From: Kitasatospora indigofera
GTDB lineage: Bacteria > Actinomycetota > Actinomycetes > Streptomycetales > Streptomycetaceae
Assembly (NCBI RefSeq): GCF_014655955.1
Contig: NZ_BNBO01000009.1
Span: 1 to 64,000, forward strand
DNA: 64,000 bases
Direction of reading: 5' to 3'
In this document: in pieces, positions 57,330 to 64,000 of the stretch
How the letters are laid out: every line of letters starts with the position of its first letter
Position numbering within the stretch: the stretch's first letter is position 1
Notes under the pieces: generated by a model
What the model was told of the DNA's origin: nothing
What the model saw: only the letters and a program-made list of their open reading frames with translations
The model's database searches: none
Made by a program: the position numbers and the translations under genes

Positions 57330-58706
57330 GTGAGTTCGGACCAGGACCTCTTCGAGGTGGTCAACCCCGCCACCGAGGAGGTGATCCAGACGGTGGCCAT
57401 GGCGGGCCTCGCCGAGACCGACGCCGCCGTCGCCCGGGCCAAGGCCGCCTTCGCGAGCTGGCGCAAGGTCGCGCCGGCCGACCGCGCCCGGCTGCTGCGG
57501 GCCTTCGCCGCCGCGGTCGACGCGGACCGCGAGCACCTCGCCGCACTGGAAGTCGCGGGCGCCGGCCACACGGTGGGCAACGCCCGCTGGGAGGCCGGCA
57601 ACGCCCGCGACGTGATCGAGTACTACGCCGCCGCGCCGGAACGCCTGTTCGGGCGGCAGATCCCGGTGGCCGGCGGCCTGGACGTGACCTTCCAGGAACC
57701 GCTCGGCGTGGTCGGCGTCATCGTGCCCTGGAACTTCCCGATGCCGATCGCCGCCTGGGGCCTGGCGCCGGCCCTCGCGGCCGGCAACACGGTGGTGCTC
57801 AAGCCCGCCGAACTCACCCCGCTGACCGCCCTGCGGCTGGCCGAACTCGCCCTGCGGGCCGGGATTCCCGAGGGGGTCCTCCAGGTGCTGCCGGGCCGCG
57901 GCCCGGTCGTCGGCCACCGCTTCGTCACCCACCCGGACGTGGCCAAGGTCGTCTTCACCGGCTCCACCGCCGTCGGCCGGGCGATCGCCGCCGGCTGCGC
58001 GGAGCAGGTCAAGCCGGTCACCCTCGAACTCGGCGGCAAGAGCGCCAACATCGTCTTCGCCGACGCCGACCTCGCCAAGGCCGCCGCCACCGCGCCGTAC
58101 GCCGTCTTCGACAACGCCGGCCAGGACTGCTGCGCGCGCTCCCGGATCCTCGTCGAGGCGGGCGTGTTCGAGGAGTTCATGGCCCTGCTGGAGCCGGCCG
58201 TCCGAGGGGTGCGGGTGGGTGACCCCAACGACGAGAAGACCGAGATGGGGCCGTTGATCTCGGCCGCCCACCGGGCCCGGGTCGCCTCGTACGTCACCGC
58301 GGACACCCCGGTCGCCTTCACCGGCACCGCCCCGGACGGGCCCGGCTTCTGGTACCCGCCGACCGTGCTCTCGCCGCTCCGGCAGGACTCCCCGGCCTTC
58401 ACCGAGGAGATCTTCGGCCCGGTGGTCGCCGTCGTCCCGTTCCGCGACGAGGCGGACGCGGTGCGGATCGCCAACAGCACCGACTACGGCCTGTCCGGCT
58501 CGATCTGGACCCGCGACGTGGGCCGGGCGCTGCGGGTGGCCCGCGGGGTGGAGGCGGGCAACCTGTCGGTCAACTCGCACTCCTCGGTGCGGTACTCGAC
58601 CCCCTTCGGCGGGTTCAAGCAGTCCGGCCTCGGCCGGGAACTGGGCCCCGACGCCCTCCACGCCTTCACCGAAACCAAGAACGTCTTCATCTCCACGGAG
58701 GAATAA
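57330..58706 (+). CDS. NAD(P)-dependent aldehyde dehydrogenase
   Basis: This 458-residue aldehyde dehydrogenase has the NAD-binding GVIVPWNFPMPI and FTGSTAVGRAI, the catalytic Glu in TLELGGKS and the catalytic Cys in NAGQDCCARSR (second or first Cys), with the C-terminal FGPVVAVVPF block. In the operon it would oxidise the gamma-glutamyl aldehyde made from the glutamylated amine, as PuuC does in the Puu pathway. It starts with GTG 11 bp after the amidase stop with AGGAGA upstream. Confidence 0.88.
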   Translation: MSSDQDLFEVVNPATEEVIQTVAMAGLAETDAAVARAKAAFASWRKVAPADRARLLRAFAAAVDADREHLAALEVAGAGHTVGNARWEAGNARDVIEYYAAAPERLFGRQIPVAGGLDVTFQEPLGVVGVIVPWNFPMPIAAWGLAPALAAGNTVVLKPAELTPLTALRLAELALRAGIPEGVLQVLPGRGPVVGHRFVTHPDVAKVVFTGSTAVGRAIAAGCAEQVKPVTLELGGKSANIVFADADLAKAAATAPYAVFDNAGQDCCARSRILVEAGVFEEFMALLEPAVRGVRVGDPNDEKTEMGPLISAAHRARVASYVTADTPVAFTGTAPDGPGFWYPPTVLSPLRQDSPAFTEEIFGPVVAVVPFRDEADAVRIANSTDYGLSGSIWTRDVGRALRVARGVEAGNLSVNSHSSVRYSTPFGGFKQSGLGRELGPDALHAFTETKNVFISTEE

Positions 58707-58710
58707 CGCC

Positions 58711-59478
58711 ATGACCGAGCGACTCGACGGCCGGGTGGCCGTCATCACCGGCGCGGGCAGCGGGATCGGCCTCGCGACCGCCCGGCGGTTCGCCGCCGAA
58801 GGGGCCAGGGTGGTCTGCGTGGACATCGACGCGGCGGCCGGCAAGGCCGCCGCGGAGGAGGTCGGCGGCCTGTTCGTGCAGGCCGACGTGACCGACGAGG
58901 ACGCCGTGCGCGAGATGTACGAGCGGGCCGTCGCCGAGTACGGCCGCCTCGACATCGCCTTCAACAACGCCGGCATCTCGCCGCCCGACGACGACTCCAT
59001 CCTCACCACCGGCCTGGAGGCCTGGAAGCGGGTCCAGGACGTCAACCTGACCAGCGTCTACCTCTGCTGCAAGTACGCGATCCCGCACATGCAGCGGCAG
59101 GGCAAGGGCTCGATCATCAACACCGCCTCCTTCGTCGCGGTGATGGGCGCGGCCACCTCGCAGATCTCCTACAGCGCCTCCAAGGGCGGGGTGCTGGCGA
59201 TGTCCCGCGAGCTGGGCGTGCAGTTCGCCCGGGAGGGGATCCGGGTCAACGCGCTCTGCCCCGGCCCGGTCAACACCCCGCTGCTGCAGGAGCTGTTCGC
59301 CAAGGACCCGGAGCGGGCCGCCCGCCGGCTGGTGCACATCCCGCTCGGCCGGTTCGCCGAGCCGGACGAGATCGCCGCCGCCGTCGCCTTCCTGGCCAGC
59401 GACGACTCCTCCTTCATGACCGCCAACACCTTCCTGGTGGACGGCGGCATCTCCGGGGCGTACGTGACGCCGCAGTAG
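58711..59478 (+). CDS. Classical SDR oxidoreductase (FabG-like)
   Basis: This 255-residue classical SDR carries the cofactor motif VITGAGSGIGLATAR, NNAGISPPDDD, the catalytic Tyr/Lys in YSASKGG and the C-terminal FLVDGG. It resembles 3-oxoacyl-ACP reductase-like or 3-hydroxybutyrate-dehydrogenase-like proteins. It is the last gene of the amine operon, four bases after the aldehyde dehydrogenase stop with a GGAGGAA site. It may oxidise or reduce an alcohol/aldehyde intermediate. A 13-bp-stem terminator follows. Confidence 0.85.
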   Translation: MTERLDGRVAVITGAGSGIGLATARRFAAEGARVVCVDIDAAAGKAAAEEVGGLFVQADVTDEDAVREMYERAVAEYGRLDIAFNNAGISPPDDDSILTTGLEAWKRVQDVNLTSVYLCCKYAIPHMQRQGKGSIINTASFVAVMGAATSQISYSASKGGVLAMSRELGVQFAREGIRVNALCPGPVNTPLLQELFAKDPERAARRLVHIPLGRFAEPDEIAAAVAFLASDDSSFMTANTFLVDGGISGAYVTPQ

Positions 59479-59490
59479 CCCCGGCCGCCC

Positions 59491-59523
59491 GGCGCCCGGA
59501 CCCGACGGACGGGTCCGGGCGCC
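59491..59523 (+). terminator. Terminator of the amine operon
   Basis: GGCGCCCGGACCC (59491-59503) pairs perfectly with GGGTCCGGGCGCC (59511-59523) around a 7-nt loop. Confidence 0.75.
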
Positions 59524-59587
59524 GTGCTGTCCCGGGCGCGTCCGTGCTCATCCGGCGGTGCTGCCGCCGTCCCGTGCCCGTCCGCGC

Positions 59588-60304
59588 TCACCCGGCGGTG
59601 CCCCGGGGCCGCTCCAGGCGTGCCGCGGCCGCCTCCAGCAGCAGCTCCAGCGCCGCCGGGTACCCGGAGACGCGCATCTCGGCCACCAGCAGCGGCGCGG
59701 TGGCGGCGATGTGCGGGTGGCTCTCCGCGGGCAGCCGGGCGTACGTCCGGTGCCACACGTCCTCGTCGGCCTGCCGGGCCGCGGACGGGAGGGCGCTCGC
59801 CGCCGCGTCGAGGGCCGCGAAGGCCAGCGCCTGGTCGACGAAGGCGTGGTAGATCCGCACCGCCTCGGCGTCGGGGAAGCCGCCGCGTCGCAGCACGCCG
59901 AGGATCACCTCGACGGCCCGGATCTCGTGCGCCCGCCCGGTGGTGCGGTAGGCGGCGAGTATGGCCGTCCGGGGATGCCGCTGGTAGGCGTGGTGGATCC
60001 GCCGTCCGATCTCCCGCAGGTCGGCCTGCCAGTCCCCGGTCGCCCGCCAGCCCTGCTGGGCACGGGAGATCAGCTCGTCGGCGATGGCGAGCAGCAGGTC
60101 GTCGGTGTTGCGGAAGTAGCGGTAGATCGAGCTCGGGTCGGACCCGAGGGCGGCGCCCAGCCGGCGGACGGTCAGGGCCTCGGAGCCGTGCTGCCCGATC
60201 AGCCGCAGCGCCGTCGCGACGATCGCCTCGGCGGAGAGCACGGTGCCCTGTTTGGTGGGGCGCCTGCGCCGGCGGTCCGGCTCCGGGACCACGCGTTCAC
60301 CCAT
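59588..60304 (-). CDS. TetR-family regulator (module 2)
   Basis: This 238-residue protein has a TetR helix-turn-helix (LTVRRLGAALGSDPSSIYRY, about residues 45-64) and a helical regulatory domain. It is divergent from the module-2 permease and is the likely regulator of that permease/amidohydrolase pair. The ATG at 60304 has AAGGAG five bases upstream; the frame open to 60373 would add residues with no ribosome site. The region between (60305-60479) has a TTGACG at 60400 but no clear palindrome like that of module 1. Confidence 0.8.
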   Translation of the reverse strand: MGERVVPEPDRRRRRPTKQGTVLSAEAIVATALRLIGQHGSEALTVRRLGAALGSDPSSIYRYFRNTDDLLLAIADELISRAQQGWRATGDWQADLREIGRRIHHAYQRHPRTAILAAYRTTGRAHEIRAVEVILGVLRRGGFPDAEAVRIYHAFVDQALAFAALDAAASALPSAARQADEDVWHRTYARLPAESHPHIAATAPLLVAEMRVSGYPAALELLLEAAAARLERPRGTAG

Positions 60305-60479
60305 CGGCTCTCCTTCCAACGCCTCGGCCCGGCCGACCGGCCCGCGGGCCGTCGCCCGTTCCGCCCCGCTCATGGTGCCGACACCTTATGACAACGCCAT
60401 TGACGTGTGAAGTGCGCAGGACGTTTCATTCCTGTCCACGGAGCCGACGGCGGCTTCGGCCGATCAAGGTGGTGGTCCG

Positions 60480-62006
60480 TTGGCATCCATGGCGAACGAC
60501 GGGGCGAGAGCCCCGCAGGACGACGGAAGGTCCGCGCAGCCGGGTCTGCGCAAGTCGCTCGGGGTCGTGGACGGCGTGGTGATCGCCGCCTCCAGCATCG
60601 CGGCCACCTCCAGCGTCGGGATCGGCCTCGGGCTGACCGCCGGCGTCGTCGGCCTGCACCTGCCGGCCGTCGCCCTGCTGGCCTTCCTGCCGGTGCTCGG
60701 CATCGCGAGCGGCTACGCCCGGCTGAACCGGGTGGAGCCCAACGCCGGCAACGCCTACACCTGGGTCGGCGGCATCCTGAACCCCTGGCTCGGGTTCCTC
60801 ACCGGCTGGGTGAACCTGGTCGGCGGCATCGTCTTCATGGCCTACACCACCACGGTCACCGGCTCGGCGCTGCTCCAACTCCTCGGCGAGGCGGGCCTGC
60901 ACGGCCTGGCAGGCCTCACCCTGGACCCCGACTCCACCGCGCAGACCACCCTGGTCGGCCTGCTGGTCCTGCTGGCCGCCACCCTGGTCGCCGTCCGGGG
61001 CGTGGGCCTGGCCGCCCGGCTGCAGAAGTACCTGCTCGTCTTCGAGTACCTGGTGCTGCTCGGCTTCTGCGGGTACGGGCTGTTCGCCGGCGACCAGCCG
61101 TTCTCGCTGTCCTGGTACGACCCGTTCGCCATCCCCTCGCTCTCCGCGCTCGCCCAGGGCATGGTGCTGATGGTGTTCTGCTACTGGGGGTTCGAGACGG
61201 TCTTCAGCGTGGGGGAGGAGGTCCGCCACCCGCGGGACGCGTCCCGGGCCGGCACCCTCGCGCTGGTCAGCGTGCTGGCGGTGTTCCTGCTGGCCGGTAC
61301 CGCGTTCCAACGCGTGCTGCCGATGGACGAGTTGGTGGACAACGGGGCCCAGGGGCTGACCTGGTTCGGCCACCGGCTGGCCCAGCAGCCGCTGGCCGCA
61401 CTGCCGTTGATCGCGCTGACCTTCTCGGCCGTGGCCTCGCTGCAGGCCGCCGTCATCCCCGCCGCGCGCGGCAACTTCGCGATGGGCCGCGACCGCACGC
61501 TCGGCCCGGTCTGGACCAGACTGCACCCCCGGTACGGGACGCCGGCGGCCGGGACCGTGCTGGTCGCCGGCATCGCCGCCGCGGTGGCCCTGCTGTGCCT
61601 GGCCATCCCCACCGTGACGGACCTGATCGGCGCCGCGGTCAACTCGATCGGCATCGTCGTCGCCCTCTACTACGCCCTCACCGGCGTCGCGGCGGCCGTG
61701 CGCTTCCGCCACCTGCTGCGCGAGGCCCCGGCGCAGGCCCTACGGGCGGTGGTGGCGCCCCTGGCCGGCGCGGTCGTCCTGCTCACGCTCGGCGGCTACC
61801 TCGCCTGGACCTTCTGGTCCTCGGCCGACCACTTCGAACTCAGCGCCGACAACGGCTGGTTCCAGCTGCTCGGGCCGGTGCTGATGATCGGCACCGGGCT
61901 CCTCGCGGCCGGCTGGGCGCGCTGGGTCCGCAAGTCCCCCTACTTCACCACCGGCCGCGGCACGGACGCCGACGCCGCCGACCTGACCCCCGCCCCCGCG
62001 GCGTGA
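60480..62006 (+). CDS. APC-family amino acid/amine permease (module 2)
   Basis: This 508-residue permease has 12 predicted membrane helices. The first segment LGVVDGVVIAASSIAATSSV and YWGFETVFSVGEEVRHP match APC transporters. It precedes the amidohydrolase gene by 64 bp and probably imports its substrate. The TTG at 60480 has AAGGTGG at a good distance; the ATG at 60489 is the alternative start but is too far from that site. Compared with module 1 the gene order (permease first) is reversed. Confidence 0.83.
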   Translation: MASMANDGARAPQDDGRSAQPGLRKSLGVVDGVVIAASSIAATSSVGIGLGLTAGVVGLHLPAVALLAFLPVLGIASGYARLNRVEPNAGNAYTWVGGILNPWLGFLTGWVNLVGGIVFMAYTTTVTGSALLQLLGEAGLHGLAGLTLDPDSTAQTTLVGLLVLLAATLVAVRGVGLAARLQKYLLVFEYLVLLGFCGYGLFAGDQPFSLSWYDPFAIPSLSALAQGMVLMVFCYWGFETVFSVGEEVRHPRDASRAGTLALVSVLAVFLLAGTAFQRVLPMDELVDNGAQGLTWFGHRLAQQPLAALPLIALTFSAVASLQAAVIPAARGNFAMGRDRTLGPVWTRLHPRYGTPAAGTVLVAGIAAAVALLCLAIPTVTDLIGAAVNSIGIVVALYYALTGVAAAVRFRHLLREAPAQALRAVVAPLAGAVVLLTLGGYLAWTFWSSADHFELSADNGWFQLLGPVLMIGTGLLAAGWARWVRKSPYFTTGRGTDADAADLTPAPAA

Positions 62007-62070
62007 CCCCGCGGTACGGGCCGGCCGAACGCCGGCCCGTACCTCCGCACCGAGAGACGGACCGACACCC

Positions 62071-63714
62071 ATGAGCACTGCCGACCACGCCGACCTGGTC
62101 CTCACCGGCGGCCCCGTCCACACCGGCGACCCGGCCCGCACCCGGGCGACCGGCCTGGCCGTCACCGGCGAGCGGATCACCGCCGTCGGGCACGACGAGG
62201 TGAAGGAGCTGATCGGCCCCAGGACCGAGGTCGTCGACCTGCGGGGGAGGATGCTGATCCCGGGATTCCAGGACGCGCATGTCCACGCCGTCTACGGCGG
62301 GGTGGAGTTGGGGCAGTGCGACCTCACCGGCACCACCGGCCCGGAGGAGTACCGGAGCCGGATCGCCGAGTACGCCCGCACCCACCCGGGAGCGGCCTGG
62401 ATCACCGGCGGCGGCTGGTCCCTGGAGAGCTTCGCGGGCGGCCTGCCCACCCGTCAGCAACTGGACGAGGTGGTCGCCGACCGGCCCGTCTACCTGCTCA
62501 ACCGGGACCACCACGGGGCCTGGGCCAACACCCGCGCCCTGGAACTGGCCGGGGTCACCCGCGACACCCCCGACCCCGCCGACGGCCGGATCGAGCGCGA
62601 ACCGGACGGCACCCCCAGCGGCGTGCTCCAGGAGGGCGCCACCGCCCTGGTCGCCCGGATCGTCCCGCCGACCGGGGCCGCCGAGCGGCTGGCCGGCCTG
62701 CTGCGGGCCCAGCGCCTGCTGCACTCGCTGGGTGTCACCGGGTGGCAGGACGCCCTGCTCGGCGTGTTCAACGGCCAGCCGGACCCGTCGGACGCCTACC
62801 TGGCGGCCGCCCGTGACGGCAGCCTGACCGCCCGGGTGACCGGCGCGCTCTGGTGGGACCGCGGCCGCGGCGCCGAGCAGATCCCCGAACTGGTCCAGCG
62901 ACGGGCGGAGTTGGAGCAGGGGCGGTTCCGGGCCCGGTCGGTGAAGATCATGCAGGACGGGATCGCCGAGAACTTCACCGCCGCGATGACCAGCCCCTAC
63001 CTGGACGGCTGCGGCTGCGCGACCGCCAACAGCGGCCTGAGCTTCGTCGACCCGGCCGCCCTGTGCGAGCACGTGGTCGCACTGGACGCGCTCGGCTTCC
63101 AGGTGCACTTCCACGCGCTGGGCGACCGCGCCGTCCGCGAGGCCCTCGACGCCGTCGAGGCCGCCCGCCGGGCCAACGGCCACCGCGGCACCCGCCACCA
63201 CCTGGCCCACCTCCAGGTCGTCCACCCGGCCGACGTCCCGCGCTTCGCCCGGCTCGGCGCCATCGCCAACATCCAGCCGCTCTGGGCGGCCCACGAACCG
63301 CAGATGGACGAGCTGACCATTCCCTTCCTGGGCCCGGAGCGCGCCGCCCGGCAGTACCCGTTCGGGGACCTGCTGCGCTCGGGCGCGACCCTGGCGGCCG
63401 GCAGCGACTGGCCGGTCAGCAGCCCCGACCCGCTCGCCGGGATCCACGTGGCCGTCAACCGCACCCTGCCGGGCGGCGACGACGATCGGGTGTTCCTGCC
63501 CGAACAGCGGCTCGACCTCGCGACCGCCCTCGCCGCCTACACCGCCGGGTCCGCCCATGTGAACGGCCTGGACGACGCCGGCAGCCTGCGGCCGGGCAAC
63601 CTCGCCGACCTGGTGGTGCTGGACCGGGACGTCTTCCTGGCCCCGCAGGCCGTCGCCGAGGCGCGGGTCGAACGCACATATGTCGGCGGCCGGTTGGTGC
63701 ACGAGGCCTCCTGA
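62071..63714 (+). CDS. Amidohydrolase, YtcJ/Amidohydrolase_3 type (module 2)
   Basis: This 547-residue enzyme is homologous to the one at 43291-44928: LVLTGGPVHTGDP, DAHVHAVYGG (HxH, about residues 69-78), the lysine region SVKIMQDGIAENFTAAM, HFHALGDRAVREALDAVE, LAHLQVVHPADVPRFARLG and GSDWPVSSPDPLAG. It hydrolyses an amide or related bond in an imported compound. The ATG at 62071 follows a weak GAGAG site. A 14-bp-stem terminator follows the gene. The two enzymes differ in the substrate-facing middle region, so they may have different specificities. Confidence 0.85.
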   Translation: MSTADHADLVLTGGPVHTGDPARTRATGLAVTGERITAVGHDEVKELIGPRTEVVDLRGRMLIPGFQDAHVHAVYGGVELGQCDLTGTTGPEEYRSRIAEYARTHPGAAWITGGGWSLESFAGGLPTRQQLDEVVADRPVYLLNRDHHGAWANTRALELAGVTRDTPDPADGRIEREPDGTPSGVLQEGATALVARIVPPTGAAERLAGLLRAQRLLHSLGVTGWQDALLGVFNGQPDPSDAYLAAARDGSLTARVTGALWWDRGRGAEQIPELVQRRAELEQGRFRARSVKIMQDGIAENFTAAMTSPYLDGCGCATANSGLSFVDPAALCEHVVALDALGFQVHFHALGDRAVREALDAVEAARRANGHRGTRHHLAHLQVVHPADVPRFARLGAIANIQPLWAAHEPQMDELTIPFLGPERAARQYPFGDLLRSGATLAAGSDWPVSSPDPLAGIHVAVNRTLPGGDDDRVFLPEQRLDLATALAAYTAGSAHVNGLDDAGSLRPGNLADLVVLDRDVFLAPQAVAEARVERTYVGGRLVHEAS

Positions 63715-63736
63715 CACCCGCGCCGGCCGGCCCGGT

Positions 63737-63768
63737 GGGCCGGGCGACGGTTCCCCGTCGCCCGGCCC
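63737..63768. terminator. Bidirectional terminator after amidohydrolase 2
   Basis: GGGCCGGGCGACGG (63737-63750) pairs perfectly with CCGTCGCCCGGCCC (63755-63768) around a TTCC tetraloop, between convergent genes. Confidence 0.75.
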
Positions 63769-63786
63769 CGCCCGGCCCCGACCGGA

Positions 63787-64000
63787 TCAGGCCGAGGCGC
63801 CGCCGTCGATCACCAGGTCGGCGCCGACCACGGAGCCGGCGTCCGCCGAGGCCAGGTACAGCACGGCTGCGGCGACCTCGCCGGTGGCGGCGACCCGGCC
63901 GAGCGGCGACTCGCCGCGCATCCGGACGGCCCGCCGGTCCGGCGTCTCGCCGGGCAGCAGCGACATCGTGGTGTCCGAGGCGCCGGGGCTGACCGCGTTG
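63787..64000 (-). CDS. SDR oxidoreductase, C-terminal part (cut by window end)
   Basis: The last 71 codons of a minus-strand gene are visible, starting inside the window edge. The residues NAVSPGASDTTMSLLPGE and YLASADAGSVVGADLVIDGG are typical of the C-terminal half of classical SDRs (the N-x-V-x-PG block, LAS, and the final vDGG). The cofactor-binding and catalytic parts lie outside the window. It is convergent with amidohydrolase 2. Confidence 0.8.
   Translation of the reverse strand, partial: NAVSPGASDTTMSLLPGETPDRRAVRMRGESPLGRVAATGEVAAAVLYLASADAGSVVGADLVIDGGASA

Overview
The window is chromosomal DNA from a high-GC filamentous actinomycete. Streptomyces or a close relative such as Kitasatospora is the best guess. 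The reasons are an HrdB-type principal sigma factor with a lysine/alanine-rich N-terminus, a conservon (cvnABCD plus P450), an SsgA-like sporulation protein, tandem TerD proteins, very strong G/C preference at third codon positions, GTG/ATG overlap coupling, and an in-frame TTA (bldA-type) codon in the first gene. No phage, integrase, transposase, rRNA or CRISPR array was seen.

Layout, left half. 0.2-3.3 kb: a TTA-containing FAD/NAD(P)-binding oxidoreductase, followed without a gap by a stand-alone PEP-utilising-enzyme C-terminal module. 3.4-8.1 kb: a fused acyl-CoA carboxyltransferase with a possible coupled 65-codon ORF, a DadA/PuuB-like oxidase and an SDR. 8.3-12.7 kb: a Ser/Thr kinase with TPR-like repeats, two hypothetical genes and a PPM-type methyltransferase. 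12.9 kb: the first of two copies of an unusual tRNA-like gene. 13.6 kb: an MBL-fold hydrolase. 14.9-19.1 kb: a complete conservon ending in a CYP157-like P450. 19.1-22.7 kb: a very large membrane M48 peptidase and its coupled partner. 23.0-33.7 kb: a carbohydrate block made of an IclR regulator, a sugar ABC importer without its own ATPase, divergent secreted beta-1,3-glucanases (GH16+CBM6 and GH64) with two LacI-type palindromes between them, and a sulfatase with its formylglycine-generating enzyme.

Layout, right half. 34.3-41.3 kb: a HAD phosphatase, a small hypothetical, an SsgA-like protein, a GlsB-type membrane protein, an MFS exporter, a Pro/Gly-rich microprotein overlapping a 13-bp repeat array, a GCS2 ligase and an Adh. 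41.5-45.7 kb: an APC permease + amidohydrolase + TetR module. 45.9-50.5 kb: a secreted adenosine-deaminase-like enzyme, an M56/BlaI pair, a BlaI-type box and two TerD proteins. 50.7 kb: the second tRNA-like copy with a strong terminator. 51.0-52.5 kb: hrdB. 52.7-59.5 kb: a FadR regulator and a divergent amine-catabolism operon (APC permease, glutamine-synthetase-like ligase, C26 amidase, aldehyde dehydrogenase, SDR). 59.6-63.7 kb: a second TetR/APC/amidohydrolase module. The last gene, an SDR, is cut by the window end.

The most unusual signal is the tRNA-like pair at 12.9 and 50.7 kb. Each copy has a full cloverleaf with encoded CCA, a UUC anticodon, a GNRA-capped hairpin just upstream, and a shared extended -10 element. 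Compensatory base changes between the copies support both helices. Several conserved core nucleotides of normal tRNAs are missing.
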